Positions 1 through 11,997 of a stretch of 64,000 bases of DNA are shown in pieces (position 1 is the stretch's first letter; each line of letters starts with the position of its first letter). The stretch lies in contig JAULBX010021187.1 in NCBI GenBank assembly GCA_032358255.1, forward strand, positions 1 through 64,000, given 5' to 3'. This DNA is from Heterotrichella gracilis. Taxonomy: Eukaryota > Sar > Xanthophyceae > Tribonematales > Xanthonemataceae. Position numbers and translations under genes: made by a program. The notes under the pieces are model-generated. The model was not told the DNA's origin, did no database searches, and saw only the letters and a list, made by a program, of their open reading frames with translations.

Positions 1-350
1 ACCCCTTGCTTAGTTGAACTCAAGACTCAACTCAAACTCAGGTGCTGAGCCAACGGCTGGGTCGACCGTTGGAGGGGCAGATGTGATTGTTCAATATGTC
101 AGAGTGAGCAGGTGTGATCATCCAATGACAGCCATGAAGCAGCAGGTAGTCATTCAATCACATGTGAACATCAGATGTAGTAGTGATAAGGCGTCATCAT
201 CTAACACTAGTAGTGATAAGGCGTCATCATCTAACACTAGTAGTGATTGGGTCTGACAATTACAGCTAACGTGATCATTGAGCATGTGCCAGGTCATAAT
301 GGGATGCTGCAAAACCCTGGGCAGGACTAGCCGGGTGCAAGTGAACCAAC
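1..350. other. Left edge, probable intron of IGPS-like gene
   Basis: The most downstream visible exon of the IGPS-like gene ends at 351 with a GT donor, so this stretch is intron running off the window. Apart from the minisatellite at 178-246 I see nothing in it. Confidence 0.5.
178..246. repeat. Short minisatellite, 30-bp unit
   Basis: Two perfect tandem copies of a 30-bp unit beginning TAGTAGTGATAAGG, followed by a 9-bp partial third copy. It lies in what should be an intron of the IGPS-like gene at the left edge. No coding sense is evident. Confidence 0.9.
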
Positions 351-2594
351 CTTTGCGATGTCGTCTTGGAACCCAGGGATACTGAGCGACACTGCCAGGT
401 TTACCCCAAAAAAGGGTACTCCCATTTCCTCCATGGCCTTCAGCTCCTGTGCATTCACAATCTGCACCAAAGGGGTGGAATAATAAATTATAGGAAGTTG
501 GGATGAGGATGGGGCTGCCAGGGGGTGGAATTGACCCCGGGGGCAAAACAGGTGCAACGGGGAACTATGAGCTGGGACATCATAATACAGGGATATAGGG
601 GTGAAATAGAGGTGAAAGGGGTGAAGTACAGGTGATAGTACAGGTGAAATTAGTGCTAGCCAGGGCCAAAACAGGGGCAGGGGGGGGGGGACAGATGCAA
701 GGGCATCACCTCTACGGGGGCGTCAATCCCCAGAGCTGATGCGTAGCTGCTGAGCAGGGGTGTGCCTCGGGCTGTCACTGACGCCACCACCCCCAGCACC
801 CCCGCAGCACCAGCTTCTTTAGCCTCAGCCACCTGGATCAGAAATACGCATTAGGGTTTTAGGGTTTTGAACAACTGCTGAGTGGAATGGCAGAGGTTTA
901 GGGTGTACCTCCGTCAGCCTCCTGAATCAGTATTTACATGTTGCATTGCACTTTCAATCAGACTATGGCTGGATACAATACTCTAAAACCTTCGTCCTCG
1001 CACAGCACATAGGGACAAATTGAGGTTTGCTTTCCTCGTATGTGGACATGCGGATCATGCTGGTGCATGCTTGTTCGGCCTGTCTCACTGCAAATCCTCG
1101 TCATTTCCAACATACGCGCACCCAATACTTGATTATTTCAAAATCATTCGCCAAGATCCATACACCTCAATAACCAGGGATTTGCACCCACTGACCTGGA
1201 TCGGGTGCAGCATCCAGTCCTTGCGCAGCACCGGCACCTTCACCCCCCTGCACACACTGTACAAGTCCAACACCCCCTGCGGGGTGTCCTCATAGTCTGT
1301 GCGCACAGCGATTGCGTCTGCTCCCATGGCCACGTATCGCTGCGCCAGGAGTACCACGTCTTGGGGTGTGCTGGAGGGCGAGGGGCGCGACACCTCAAAC
1401 ACAAGGGCGGGGATTCCACGAGCTGCTTTGTCCTGGGGCCAGGGGGTGAGGGCATGGTCAGGGAAGTAGAGCAGGGGACCTGCTATGTGAGGGTATGTGG
1501 TGTGTCAATAGGATTCAATTGAGACCCTACACCCTTCACCCTACACCCTAAATCCTACATGCATCCCCTTCATCTGCGCAAATATGTTGCCCGGTTGCGC
1601 GGGGATCTGAATGGCGCTCAGTAGCCGCTCCACCGGTGATTTTAACCCGTAAACCCTACACCCTGCACCCAAAGCCCTACACGCACCGCCACCATCTGCG
1701 CAAATCTGTTGCCCGGTTGCACTGGGCTCTGCATGGCGCTTTGCAGCCGCTCCTCCAGTGACTCCAAGCCCAGCTCATCCAGGTGCGCTGCAATTTGGCC
1801 CTGCTTGCGCCTGTGGCAATTTAGGGTTAGGGTTTAGGGGTTTAGGGTTGAGAGTGGGTGGCAATTTAGGGTTGAGGGTTGAGGGTTGAGCGTGGGTGGC
1901 AACCTGGCCTTGCTTGCGCCTGTGGCACTTTCTCCTTATTTAGCTGCTTGCATCCCAGGGATGCAGTCCTGGTCACTAAGGATGACATGTCAGTAGAGAG
2001 GACAATGCAACAGGAGGCGATGATGCATGGGCTGGTCAGCATGCAGGGCCGGTGACACATCTGCACAGCAATGCATGCAGTGCACACCCTTCCGCCTCAA
2101 CATCGCCTTGTTTCCTGGCCCTTTCACCACGGTAGCGAGAGGACGCCAGTAGCAAGCAAGCAAGCCTGTGGCGAGACGCCAGCAGCAAGCAAGCCCAATG
2201 GCGCGACGCCAGCGGCGTGCGATAAGATTGGGGAGTGGTTCAGCGGGACGAAAAATGCTGGAAACACGCTGGCATTGTCACGGTGCAATAGCCTAAAATC
2301 GGCCAGTGCGCAACCCTAAACCCTGCCCTAAACCCTACACTACCTGATAGTTGCTCCAAGGGTGTTGCCACTGCCAACATCCTCCTCCTGCTGCCCTTCT
2401 TCCCCTCCCTGCTGTGACATGCATACAATGCCCCCCCTTGGCCGCCGCGATGGACAAGTCACCCCCTTGCGAGGGGCACTCCATGCTCCTGTAGCGAGGC
2501 TAGGCGGGGCACTATGGCACAGCCCAACGGCAAGCGGTGCGCCCTGCCTGCCGCACGTTGGTTGGCTGTGGCGCATGCTGGCTGTGGCTGGCAC
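351..2594 (-). CDS. Indole-3-glycerol phosphate synthase-like protein, 3' end off window
   Basis: TIM-barrel protein of the TrpC family, whose members close the indole ring in tryptophan synthesis in the plastid. Exons on the minus strand: 2344-2594, 1687-1810, 1196-1432, 710-832, 351-461 (phases 2,0,0,0,0); further exons lie left of the window. Residues 1-83 are basic, Ser/Thr/Ala-rich and transit-peptide-like. Core motifs are EVSRPSPS (138-145), PVLRKDWML (Lys196 matches the family's general-acid lysine), a Glu in DAPVE (245) and Asn266 in FFGVNLAV. The family motif is EVKKASPS; here the first lysine, which binds substrate in characterised enzymes, is Ser140. It is therefore a divergent paralogue or an altered enzyme. 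Introns 1 and 2 carry TTTAGGG units and decayed copies of exon 2. The family is clear; enzymatic function is uncertain. Confidence 0.85.
1566..1640 (-). repeat. Decayed copy of IGPS-like exon 2 (donor side)
   Basis: About 75 bp resembling the 3' half of exon 2 (1687-1810), same orientation, in the following intron. Telomere-like CCCTAAA motifs lie between copy and parent. Confidence 0.85.
1822..1890. repeat. Interstitial telomere-like TTTAGGG tract
   Basis: Several imperfect TTTAGGG/TTGAGGG units between two copies of the IGPS-like exon 2 acceptor. The clearest telomere-type run in the left part of the window. Confidence 0.85.
1896..1928 (-). repeat. Decayed copy of IGPS-like exon 2 acceptor edge
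   Basis: Short copy of the exon 2 start with its CACAG acceptor (parent about 1785-1817), upstream in gene sense. Between copy and parent is a run of TTTAGGG-type repeats (1822-1890). Confidence 0.75.
2313..2340. repeat. Telomere-like CCCTAAA tract after IGPS exon 1 donor
   Basis: Three CCCTAAA/CCCTACA units directly beside the exon 1 donor (exon ends 2344 on the minus strand). Confidence 0.85.
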
Positions 2595-3988
2595 CCCTCC
2601 TCTGCTTGTCCTGTTGGCAAGAGAGCCCTCGCTTTTGCTGCTAGGATAGTGCTACACCCTGCGTCTCTATTGTAGCGCCTTGGGCTAGGCTAGCTGTTCG
2701 CCAGTAGTTGGCGCTAAATAATGCTGTTTTCGGTGTCTGCTATGCTGGGAGTCTGTTTTAACTGTCCTGGACGCTAAATCTGGCGCTCTGCGGCTGACTG
2801 CTGGTGATGGGCGCTCAGTGATGGGTTTGATCACCACAAGCTTGAATAGGCGGGGTTACAAATTAATAACCTGCGTGCCGGAACTGGGTGATCTAAGTAC
2901 ATTTACGTAATGAATAATCCTAAACTAATTAACAAGTGTGAACGGTCAAGGCTTGCGCAGGTTTGTATGCATGCACGGTGCGCCCATCACACTATGCATG
3001 CATATCAGGGTAACTGGTGGTTTCAAAACTAATAGTTGATGTGCCCCCGGTGCTAGTGTATCACGCACCAAGTTCTCCTAAACCTGCGGAGACTTCACTC
3101 GCGTGCTTCACAAAGCGCTATACGAAGGAGAAATAACTCTGCAAGTTCGGGAGTGTCTTAAAGTCTTGGGCAAGCGTAAGATGTCGCCAGAGAGGAAAAA
3201 CTGCAGCACGGGTTGTGTAGGGTATTGTGTGAGGCTACGTATTGTGAAAGGCTCGACTCAAGTACAACGTTGCAACGTCAATTTTTGGGGAAATTTCCCT
3301 GTAGATTATGGTGACAAAACCCTAGTAGGGTGCTAACCTAGCTAGACTCTGGAATTGCCTGAACTTGTCGCCAATTTGGTAAAGTATCAACAGTTCAGTA
3401 GCAAAGGTGCAGTTAGTTGTCCCCAAGCTTGGTCGATTGTGTCACCTAATATAGAGTGTCCAACGCAATTGCTGTTTTCCCTAATTTTTAACACTGCATT
3501 AGGATGTCCACGCCACCGGATGATACCTCCCCTCTGCCATACAGTAGCTGATTCTTGTAAACAGCGCCTTTGCACCATGTCAAATAGCAGCCATCCGCTA
3601 CCTATCAACAGGCAACACTTTATAGGTATGTCACATCCAATCATCCCCCAAGCGGATGTAAATCCGCGGGGTGACGACAGGCCAGCCACCCAACTTGTGG
3701 ATTGAATCCACAAGCCATGTGCACATGAGGCCGTTTAACTGCTATGCAATAAATGTTTATTGGCACCTAAATTGCATGCTACGTCCCCAGTCAGTGCGAA
3801 GCAGGATCCATCGGCATTGGTCAAATCCGTGCATTCATTAGCCGCATGCAGGTCTGCGGAGCGATCCATAAGCACCGATCAACCAATCAACTCCAATCAT
3901 TAACTAAACAGCATGCAGGTCTGCGAGGCAATTTATCAGACTCGATCAAATCCAATCCATCAGCAAAGCACCGATCAAATCCTGTGAA
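2595..3988. other. Intergenic, no supported gene
   Basis: Lies between the 5' end of the IGPS-like gene and the 3' end of the SDR gene. Two short plus-strand open frames (3103-3336 and 3355-3705) have no recognisable domain. The right end holds two decayed copies of the SDR C-terminal end. Confidence 0.6.
3820..3930 (-). repeat. Two decayed copies of the SDR gene 3' end
   Basis: Copies at about 3820-3870 and 3901-3930 share the GCATGCAGGTCTGCG core with the last codons and stop of the SDR gene (parent about 3972-4012). Both follow the stop in the gene's direction and have the same orientation. Confidence 0.85.
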
Positions 3989-6900
3989 CTAAGCCGCATG
4001 CAGGTCTGCGGGACGAAGCGAAGCCAGACCGCCATCCACTCCCAGCACCTGGCCAGTGATGAAGTCGTTCTCAGGATGCATCAGGAACTCGATGGCTGAG
4101 GCCACATGGTGGGGCTCCCCCAGGCGCTTGAGTGCATGCATCTGCTGGGTGATGTGGCGGGGGGCGTCGTTGTCTGTGATGTAGGAGGTGAGGCCTGTCT
4201 GGATCTGCAGGTGTTTAGGGAGGATACTCGTGAGCTGTGAAAAGAGTGTAGATGCTGATGCAGATCCATTGTTTGATCAGCAGCAAAGAATCTGTTGTGC
4301 ATGTAATGGTGGCATAGTAGGTAGTTGAGTGTGTTTGCCAGGCAGAGTACCATTTACATATGGCAGTTCACAACTGGGCAAGTGCAAGGGTGCAAGCATG
4401 CTACAGACTACTGACATTGCACACACCACGCATGCATCCAAAACAGTTTCAATTCCATCGTCATTCTGCAATCGTGGGTAGCAAGCATGCATGGTAGTTT
4501 ATAATATCCCCCCTCGTCGCGATATCATATGATTCTTCCAATTAAAAGTATATTGTGTACCTACAAATTACCCCTAAGCAACGTCTGCAGGGTACGCACC
4601 AGCCCAGGGGCCACGCAGTTGACTCGCACATTGGAGGTAGAATACGTGGAGGCTGCGCTCAGTGCAAGGCCCTGTACCCCAGCTTTGGCGGCAGCAAAGG
4701 CCTCGAATCTGGGCAACCCATAGTTGGCCACTGCACGCAAACAAGTTATTACCAGTATACAGCTTTCAGTTAGTGATGGAGCACGTTCAGCAGCTTGCGC
4801 AGTCACCACTTAAAAAATAAGTCAGCTTGACATAGCCTGTCCGCCCCAAATGCAAAATTTTTCCATCCTGCAAATTGGCATGCCCGCTCACCTGCTGCTG
4901 ACACATACACCAGCGAGCCCCCGCCATTCTGCGCCATAGTGGTTGCCGCAGGCTTGAGGATGTTGAAGGATGTGGACAGGTTGATGCGCACAGTGTCTTC
5001 AAACTGCATATGGGGACCAAATGATGTAATGTTGACAAGAGTGAGAGGAAACCCTCTTCTCTCCTTCCGTCCTTCTCTCACGTGTCACTAACCAGGAAGT
5101 GATATAATTTGCATGAGGGTGGGCATGTTGTGGAGACCAAAGTGATGTAATAGCCTTACAAGCCATGCATATGATACCCCAGTGTTAAAAGTTGCTGAGT
5201 TCCGGTAATATAAACTACTCACCTAAAAATTAAGCATCCATAAATGGTTAATAATGTATTTTTTACCAGCCACCAGTGGCACTCAGTCCAATGCATGGTC
5301 TTAATTGGATAACACATGGCTCCGGTTGAATACGAATGATGGTACCATCATTGATATGCATTAATACCTGAGAACTACCAGACAGTCCCATCAATTGCTT
5401 GCCTAACCTTCTATGGAAGGACCATAATACCTCTTTGAGTGTGGTGGTAGACGCAGCCTGCTCTAGAAGGGGGCCAATGCAGCTTGCCACGCCATCCACA
5501 CGCCCAAATCGGCTCACAGCCTCACCAAATGTGGCTTCCACCTGGAACACGCAAAATTTATAATTGGGTGATTGCCAATACGTTGTCAAAAGGAAACAGC
5601 AACAAACTCAGCTTTCAAAAGACAGCGGGGAGGGGTTGGGGAGGGAGTTCTCCCTCGACTGTTTGATGTTTGATGTTTAATGAAACGTCAGCAAGCGAAC
5701 ACACAAAGGAACTTTCTTTTGACCCCCCGTGTGTAATATTTCTGTTGCATTTGTCTACCATGTGGACGCCATTGCCTGGTCCTTGATAGCCTACATTATG
5801 CACATGCAACCGGAAAACCAAATGCAATTAGGTGACATGTTAAGCCAGTGGTGGCCCACCGGATGCAGTAGTGATGAGGATGCGCTGCCACATGACATTG
5901 CCTGGCCATTTTGTAAAGTCACATCCATGCCCAGTCCTACACGTATGCATGCAGATGCAGTACTATGAATACAGTGACCCACTTCCACAAGTACCCTTTT
6001 GCAGGACAGTGAGGCACATGTAACAAGCCATCCTTCTTTTCCCGCATAATAAAGTGTGCCTTGCGTCCCAGAAACGTGCACAGACCAATCCAATGGTGGC
6101 AAACGTTCTTTTATCTGGCATGCATGCACAGTGTGCCAACGGCATGGCGCAACATGTTCGCCCCTAGCATTTCTTGCATGCAAGCGCACCGCTTGTGGAT
6201 TCATGGCATCCACCAGCGAAGGGTAGCCTCCCCCCACATCCTCCTGCACCTTCTGTAGGTCTGCCTCACTTTCAGCTGCAAGGATGACCTTGCACCCGCT
6301 CTGCCTCAGCAGGCGCCGAGCCAGCTCTGAGCCTATGCCACCCGTTGCTCCAAACACAATGTACACTGAAGAAATGATAAAATGATGGTAAAAGAGAAAC
6401 GTCATCTATAACAGTTCATAATGACGCATAGGAAAAGAGGCGTCACCATTTAAATTCACACTGCATATTGGTAGAATATGGGGTCTTGTACAACATGTGT
6501 ATTGCTGGAATTCGAGTGGGCATGGCATGATCATTGTGTCCTGTGGTCCCGAAATTTTAAAAATTACTAACATTGGCAAAGTCCATGGTACTGTTATAAT
6601 ACAGGTCAAGCACTGATGTACTCAACATGCAATATTGCACATAATGTAAGGATTCTTCAATAAATGCTTCATGCGCACATACGTACGCAGCGCTGCATGC
6701 TACCAAGCTTGGTTATGCAGTGTGGTCCACACTTCCTCGCAATGCTTTTTAGGACATGAGTGTGTGATTGTGCTGCTGCGGCAAGCAATTGCGCACACAC
6801 CTGGGCCTTGCTGGTCATCCTGGCCTGGGCCAGCCGCGAACCTGCGGAGACCCTGCGTGTTCGCAGCATCAATCTGAGATCCAGTCCCAAAACTGCCAAC

Positions 6901-6995
6901 AGCTGCCTTGAGTTGTTCAACTGCAGTGCAAATGCATACAACCTTGCCAAATCTGCTTGAAGCCTATGCATCACTTCTGGCACTAACACCAGCAT
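3989..6995 (-). CDS. SDR-family oxidoreductase with Phe at the catalytic Tyr position
   Basis: Short-chain dehydrogenase/reductase of 299 residues. Exons on the minus strand: 6842-6995 (tentative), 6190-6365, 5431-5541, 4892-5003, 4600-4730, 3989-4204; phases agree and total 900 nt. The first exon would give an N-terminal extension ending RRVSA, compatible with plastid import, but its start is uncertain. The Rossmann motif GATGGIG is at 57-63, the NAG-equivalent reads SCIG, and Ser182 lies in VYVSAA. Next comes AFAAAK, where the YxxxK tyrosine is Phe196 and Lys200 is kept. The C-terminus (APGL, LGEP, ITGQVLGVDGG) is typical of classical SDRs. I recall related SDRs in cyanobacteria and plants that also lack the Tyr, so this may be a family trait. 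Substrate unknown. Confidence 0.85.
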
Positions 6996-9105
6996 GAAGA
7001 GAATGCATTGTTCAGAAGTGCTAACGAGAATCTGTACAGTTACATATATTGCACTTGTTCAGTTGGGAAGCGTCCACTGATTCCAAGATGCGCATGCGCG
7101 GGCTGCCAGCAAATTAGCAATTCTAGCGTAAGACCCGGTCTAGGGCCCAGCGTAAGAGCCTCTGAGGCTTTTTCACACCAGTACACACCCGTATATTGAG
7201 ATGCCCACTGACAGTGGCTGACAGAAGCTATCACAATGTACTGGGTGTGTGCAGGTGTGCAACACCCTCATACGCCGGTCTCACACTGAATTTTTTTATT
7301 TAAATTTTACTTCAAGCTGTGGTGAAAAGAGAGCAGCGGGTACCTATCTCAACTGCTACCCTGTGCCCGCTTGGCATCACGACCTCCCTTCCAACCCATT
7401 GTCTGCAGAGGCTGAATGCTTTTCGTGTGTGGTGGTTCATCATGTCCGGCACTAGTGAAGGATCTGTGGCAGATTTGAGATCAGAAGTGAGTACACAACA
7501 TGCCATTCTGCATCCACTACTTACAGCAAGCATGTGCACACTGATGATTCCAGTGCACTCAATACCCCGGTTTTTTCTGGCTGTGGAAAGGCGAGGCCCT
7601 GGGTTAATTTTAGGGCTTCAACTTTAAAGCACACTTTGCCAAATCTTAATGGGGCTGGCGTCAAGGCAGTGCAATAATTGGCAGCCCGAGTGGCGCTGCC
7701 CATAATTTTACACTACATATACTGACCAACAGTCGCCTGAAGGTTCGTTTTCTGGCTCCAGCTTTCGTCACGAGTCCAAGTCCAAGTCGTAGTTCTCAGC
7801 GTTTCGCCAGTGAACGTGCCACACTAGGCTTGTGAAAGAGTCTTTCACACCGCATTGCCAACTTGGTCAACCTTGGTGCAAGTCAAGAAACCGAGCACAA
7901 ACAGATATCAAGAACTGACTTTCAATACTGGTATGCATCGACGTAGTACCTGAGTAAGGTGAGCACTTGGAGCTCGATCGGAGGCAGTCCAGTCCTGAGA
8001 GTTCCGGACAGGTTGTGGTGAAGGCATATGCCACGCCGCGTGACTCTAGCCCGCAGCTGCGCGAACACCCTTTGCGTATCTTGTTGTATGCCTCTGTATA
8101 CTCAACAGGTTCACGGCAGATGTCAACTTGACCCCCCCGTACCGCAACTTTTGGCCCCAACGAGGATTGTGACAGTGGCCACATTTGGTCCATCTGCACA
8201 ATTTCTTCTCAGTGGGCTGCACACACAACATGTCTCAGACCGGTGTGAGACATTCGCTTACACACAAGCACGTCTGCAGGGCACATTTGGTCTCCTTGAC
8301 GAATATGTTGTGAGGTGGAGGGGTTGACTTGTTGACAACTCTCGGACGTCAGTGGTACAGTTTACAAACAGTTCTGGTCCATGTCCTGGCAGCTCTCGGA
8401 CGTTAACTATTAATAATTTGCCAAGGCATCCCAAGAAATTCTGCCAGTCACATTGACATGTACAGGCATACGTTTTTCCGCAATTGCCCTGACACAAAAT
8501 AGAGGGGGTACATCCCATGGCATGGGCATCATCTGTAATCACACCACCATGAGATGGCCCTGGATGCGAAACCTAGCAATTACCACTGGTTTGGAAAACA
8601 TATGAGATCTTCATCGCATGAAATTGCTACTGCATGGCACTGAAAAATGTTGGCAATGGAGGAGTCAGTGATGTCCAACATGGCATGCAAGTACTCCAGG
8701 TGCAGACGATGGCACACATTGTCAACAGGTTCACACTTCCATTTGCCAAGGCACCCCTGATCTCTGCATGGTCAGTAAAGAGGTACATTAGCTTTTTGGA
8801 AACAATTTTATATGAATACTGACTAGTGAGGCCTAGTCCCAAAGCTACAGGCACACATATGAGTGACAGCCCCACCACGGGTGACCCTGCGGGTGACTTC
8901 AGTTTGACCTGTGCTTTTTCCAAGCTGCCACTATGCCAAGTGCCATGACGCATAAATGCTGCTAAACAAAATTGCCGTAATCAAAGAAGTGAAAGGGCGA
9001 GTCTACGCCCATCTGAATTGCTGTGAATACTGCCCTCAGTCTAGCTGGCAATCCCTTGAAAGCCCTGATTAGACTCCTTGGATGCCCTTCCCCACGCTCC
9101 TTGCG
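6996..9105. other. Intergenic, no supported gene
   Basis: About 2.1 kb between the SDR first exon and the PDX2 stop. The open frames on both strands are short, without domains or consistent splice phases. Confidence 0.55.
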
Positions 9106-11188
9106 TTATCTCCCGCCCTCATTGATGTTGTGCAAGTAGGGATCGTACACTGGCATATCCAGTGGCCGCGTGTACTTTGTGATCAGCTCCCTTCGTGGCT
9201 CCACGCCTTGCTGGGCCTCCACATTCTTCCTCACCATGTCCACAAACATCTGGTGCCTGCAGGGGACAAATGGGTTGACTACATGCCATGCGTGTAATGG
9301 TGCAGAGGTGTAGTGAACATGCAACGGGCATGCATGCAGAGATGATTATAAACTTTATTCCTTTTCAATAGCCCAGCGCTGGGGGATGGAGGTGCATGTA
9401 CAGGTTAATGCAACATCCACAGAAGCCTTTCCAAACCCATGTCACATCTCAACGCAAGCATCAATGTACGTGTCTTTGCTGACACCATGCAAGCTTCATG
9501 TGCACCCAACTTGCCAATTTCCATCATGCTTGTTGGCTACAGTATGCAGATGGCTACTGTAAGCCATGACATACTCTCACGGCAGTAGCCAAGGGCACAT
9601 GCTGCGTTTGGCAGTCGCAAGCAGGACTCTGCTATGACTAGTTTATTTGTGCAGTCGGTGCTTTACCATCTGAGATCTGATGTGAGCTCCGGATGAAAGG
9701 CTGTTGCCAGCAAGTGCCCCGAACGGACAGCCACCACCACCGACTCCCGACGCTGCTGTTCCCGCTCCTCAGCGGACAAGTGGTACTCAGCCAGCACCTC
9801 AACACCTGTCACATAAGACAATGATGCAAATTGGGCACATGTTGAGTTGTGACGATGATGATCGGATGATGGAAGGAGAAGCACAGGAGGTGACGTGTAT
9901 TGCAGCTTAAAGGGATGTGCCGGTTGTGGTGTAATTCAGCTTGTGAGTGTTTTAGCAAGCACTTCACCATTACACTGGCACCATAGAGCACAGCAGTTAC
10001 AGACATATTTATATATGTGTTCTCGGAAAAACACATCGCAACCCATAATTTTAACATCATAGCAAACTTTAAAGATACAAATTGCAGCATTTCCTGTGAA
10101 TCCAATTTGAACAAGCACATGAGAGGCAGCAGAGGGACCACCAGGCTCAAATAATGTTCATTTAAAAATTCATTTGCAATAAACAGCTGAAGTGTATTTA
10201 AAGTACCCGCTTGCAAAGGAAACACGGGCTCGACTGGTGTCGTGCACCCAGCGCCTCACCATGCATGCGCTGCGCAGGCAAGCCACGCCATGTAGGTGCG
10301 CGCTATGCGCAATGCTTAAAAAAGTAATGGAGTACAAAGTCCATGGAGTTACCTTCCCCTGTTCCCATGATTGCTGGTGCCCTGATGAACATGGCCCTGA
10401 ACATGCCCTGTTCGCTGTCGGCCTCAGGCAGGCTGGGTGGTGTTTGCAACCGCGTCTCAAAGCTGTTGATCTGTGCGCCAAAGAAGTTCCGATGCACCTC
10501 GCAGTCCAGGCCACCGATCAGGGCTTGCCCGCCTTCCTTCTGTCCTGCAGGTTTAGGGTTTATAAGCGGTTCTAGGATGACTCGCCACACGTTAGGAAAT
10601 TAATTTACCCGAGAAGGACTTAATCCACTGTGCGCTTCAGCCTTTCGACCCACTTGGTGTGAACACCAGCTCCATCCCAGCGCACACCATAAACCGAGGA
10701 AACACTGATTGAGCTTAGCATCCCAGGGCACGCGTTTTGGTAACATGCGAGAGTGGCACTTCAGCTTTCACAAGCTTGATGCACGGATGCAGATGCGCTG
10801 GTGCCTTGAGAGTGGATGGCTCTCATCGCAAGTGGTCCAGTTCACTGCTTGCGCAACCAACGTGGCAGCTGTGGCTATAGTACTGACCTTGCACCCTGTC
10901 TGCCAAGAATATGAGGCCTGCGCACGTTCCCCAAACAGGCCTGCCCTGCTTGGCAAATCCTTGCAGCTCAGGTACCAGTCCCCACTTTTCTGCGATCAGC
11001 GCCATGGCTGTGCTCTCTCCTCCAGGGATGATAAGCCCGCTGACACTGGCAAGCTCTTCTTTGGTGCGCACTTCAACAGGGATCACGTTTGGGATCTTGG
11101 CCAGGGATGCCGCATGTTCACGGAAGGAGCCTTGCAGGGCAAGGACTCCAATGCGTATTGGAGCTTGAGCGAGGGTGGTGTCAGCCAT
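9106..11188 (-). CDS. PDX2: Pyridoxal 5'-phosphate synthase glutaminase subunit (PdxT/PDX2)
   Basis: Class I glutamine amidotransferase that hydrolyses glutamine and passes ammonia to the PDX1 synthase in deoxyxylulose-independent vitamin B6 synthesis. Exons on the minus strand: 10888-11188, 10353-10544, 9667-9805, 9106-9256; 260 residues, complete and of usual length. Visible motifs: IGVLALQG at the N-terminus, IPGGEST with the oxyanion Gly-Gly-Glu (56-58), nucleophile Cys89 in WGTCAG, the RNFFG segment near 120, and His202/Glu204 in AFHPEL. No transit peptide is evident, so cytosolic. A CCCTAAACC unit abuts the second exon's acceptor. Divergent from the thioesterase gene, with 809 bp between start codons. 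Confidence 0.97.
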
Positions 11189-11997
11189 AGTGTTTGCACC
11201 CTTGGATATTCAGCAGTGCTGCCAGCAAACCCTTGCTCTTTCCGGGCGGAAATGCGAGCGTCTGGCCTGATAATTTCCTGCAAGCTGCAGACACAGATGG
11301 ACACGCAATTCTGAAGTGGCTTCTCACTACGGGGCGCGCTTTTGCAGTCTGTTTTGTCGTACACTGCACAACAGCTTTTGTTGAGCAAGCTGTGTGGGCG
11401 ACGGCTGCAGCTAGGGCAGCAGGCAGAGTGGGACCATTGGACATTTGAAATGTAGACAGCCTGAAGCAATACCTTCAATAGGCAGCTTAAAGTACGTTGC
11501 TGTATTGATACAAACATCCTTCTTTGCCGTTGCCTGTCGCCCAGGACGTCGCCCAGCTGTCGTTACCGTCTCCTTACGAGTGCATGCATTGCGATGCATG
11601 CATATTATCACTGCTGCTCTGGTTGAGCAACTGAACCACACTACAAGCTCTCCAAGTATTTGTAGTTCATTCGTTTGTATCTTGGCGTAAATGATGGTTT
11701 CATGTTCGCCATGTGTGACAGATCAGCATCGGCCAAGTTTTAGCAGTGCCACATGCATGCATCGAACCAGCGGTCTGCGAACTCGAGGAGGACCTCTTGC
11801 AAATCAACTTCCCTGCCAAAAGATCACACACTTTCACAACTCAAAAATCTGTACGAGGTAAGCGCACATCTGGCGTACAGCGCTTACCCCCGGACTGCTG
11901 TTGCCCAAAGCATGCACCTATCCACCTGCAGCCTAGACATGCATGCACAAGCGTACGACTACCCAGCCAAGCCCATAATTGAACTCCTTTCGCCACG
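11189..11997. promoter_or_regulatory. Shared upstream region of PDX2 and ALT-type thioesterase
   Basis: Divergent intergenic stretch between two start codons, so both promoters must lie here or within 5' UTRs. It contains several TGCATGCA motifs (near 11582-11602, 11753 and 11938) but no TATA box I can defend. Confidence 0.4.

Noticed and set aside
154-546. 130-codon minus-strand frame over the IGPS-like exon
   Set aside because: Shadow of the true frame; the real exon 351-461 reads in another frame and joins in phase to its neighbours.
3103-3705. Two consecutive plus-strand frames
   Set aside because: No domain, no splice partners and composition like the surrounding intergenic DNA.
9809-10225. 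138-codon minus-strand frame
   Set aside because: Lies in an intron of PDX2; flanking exons join without it.
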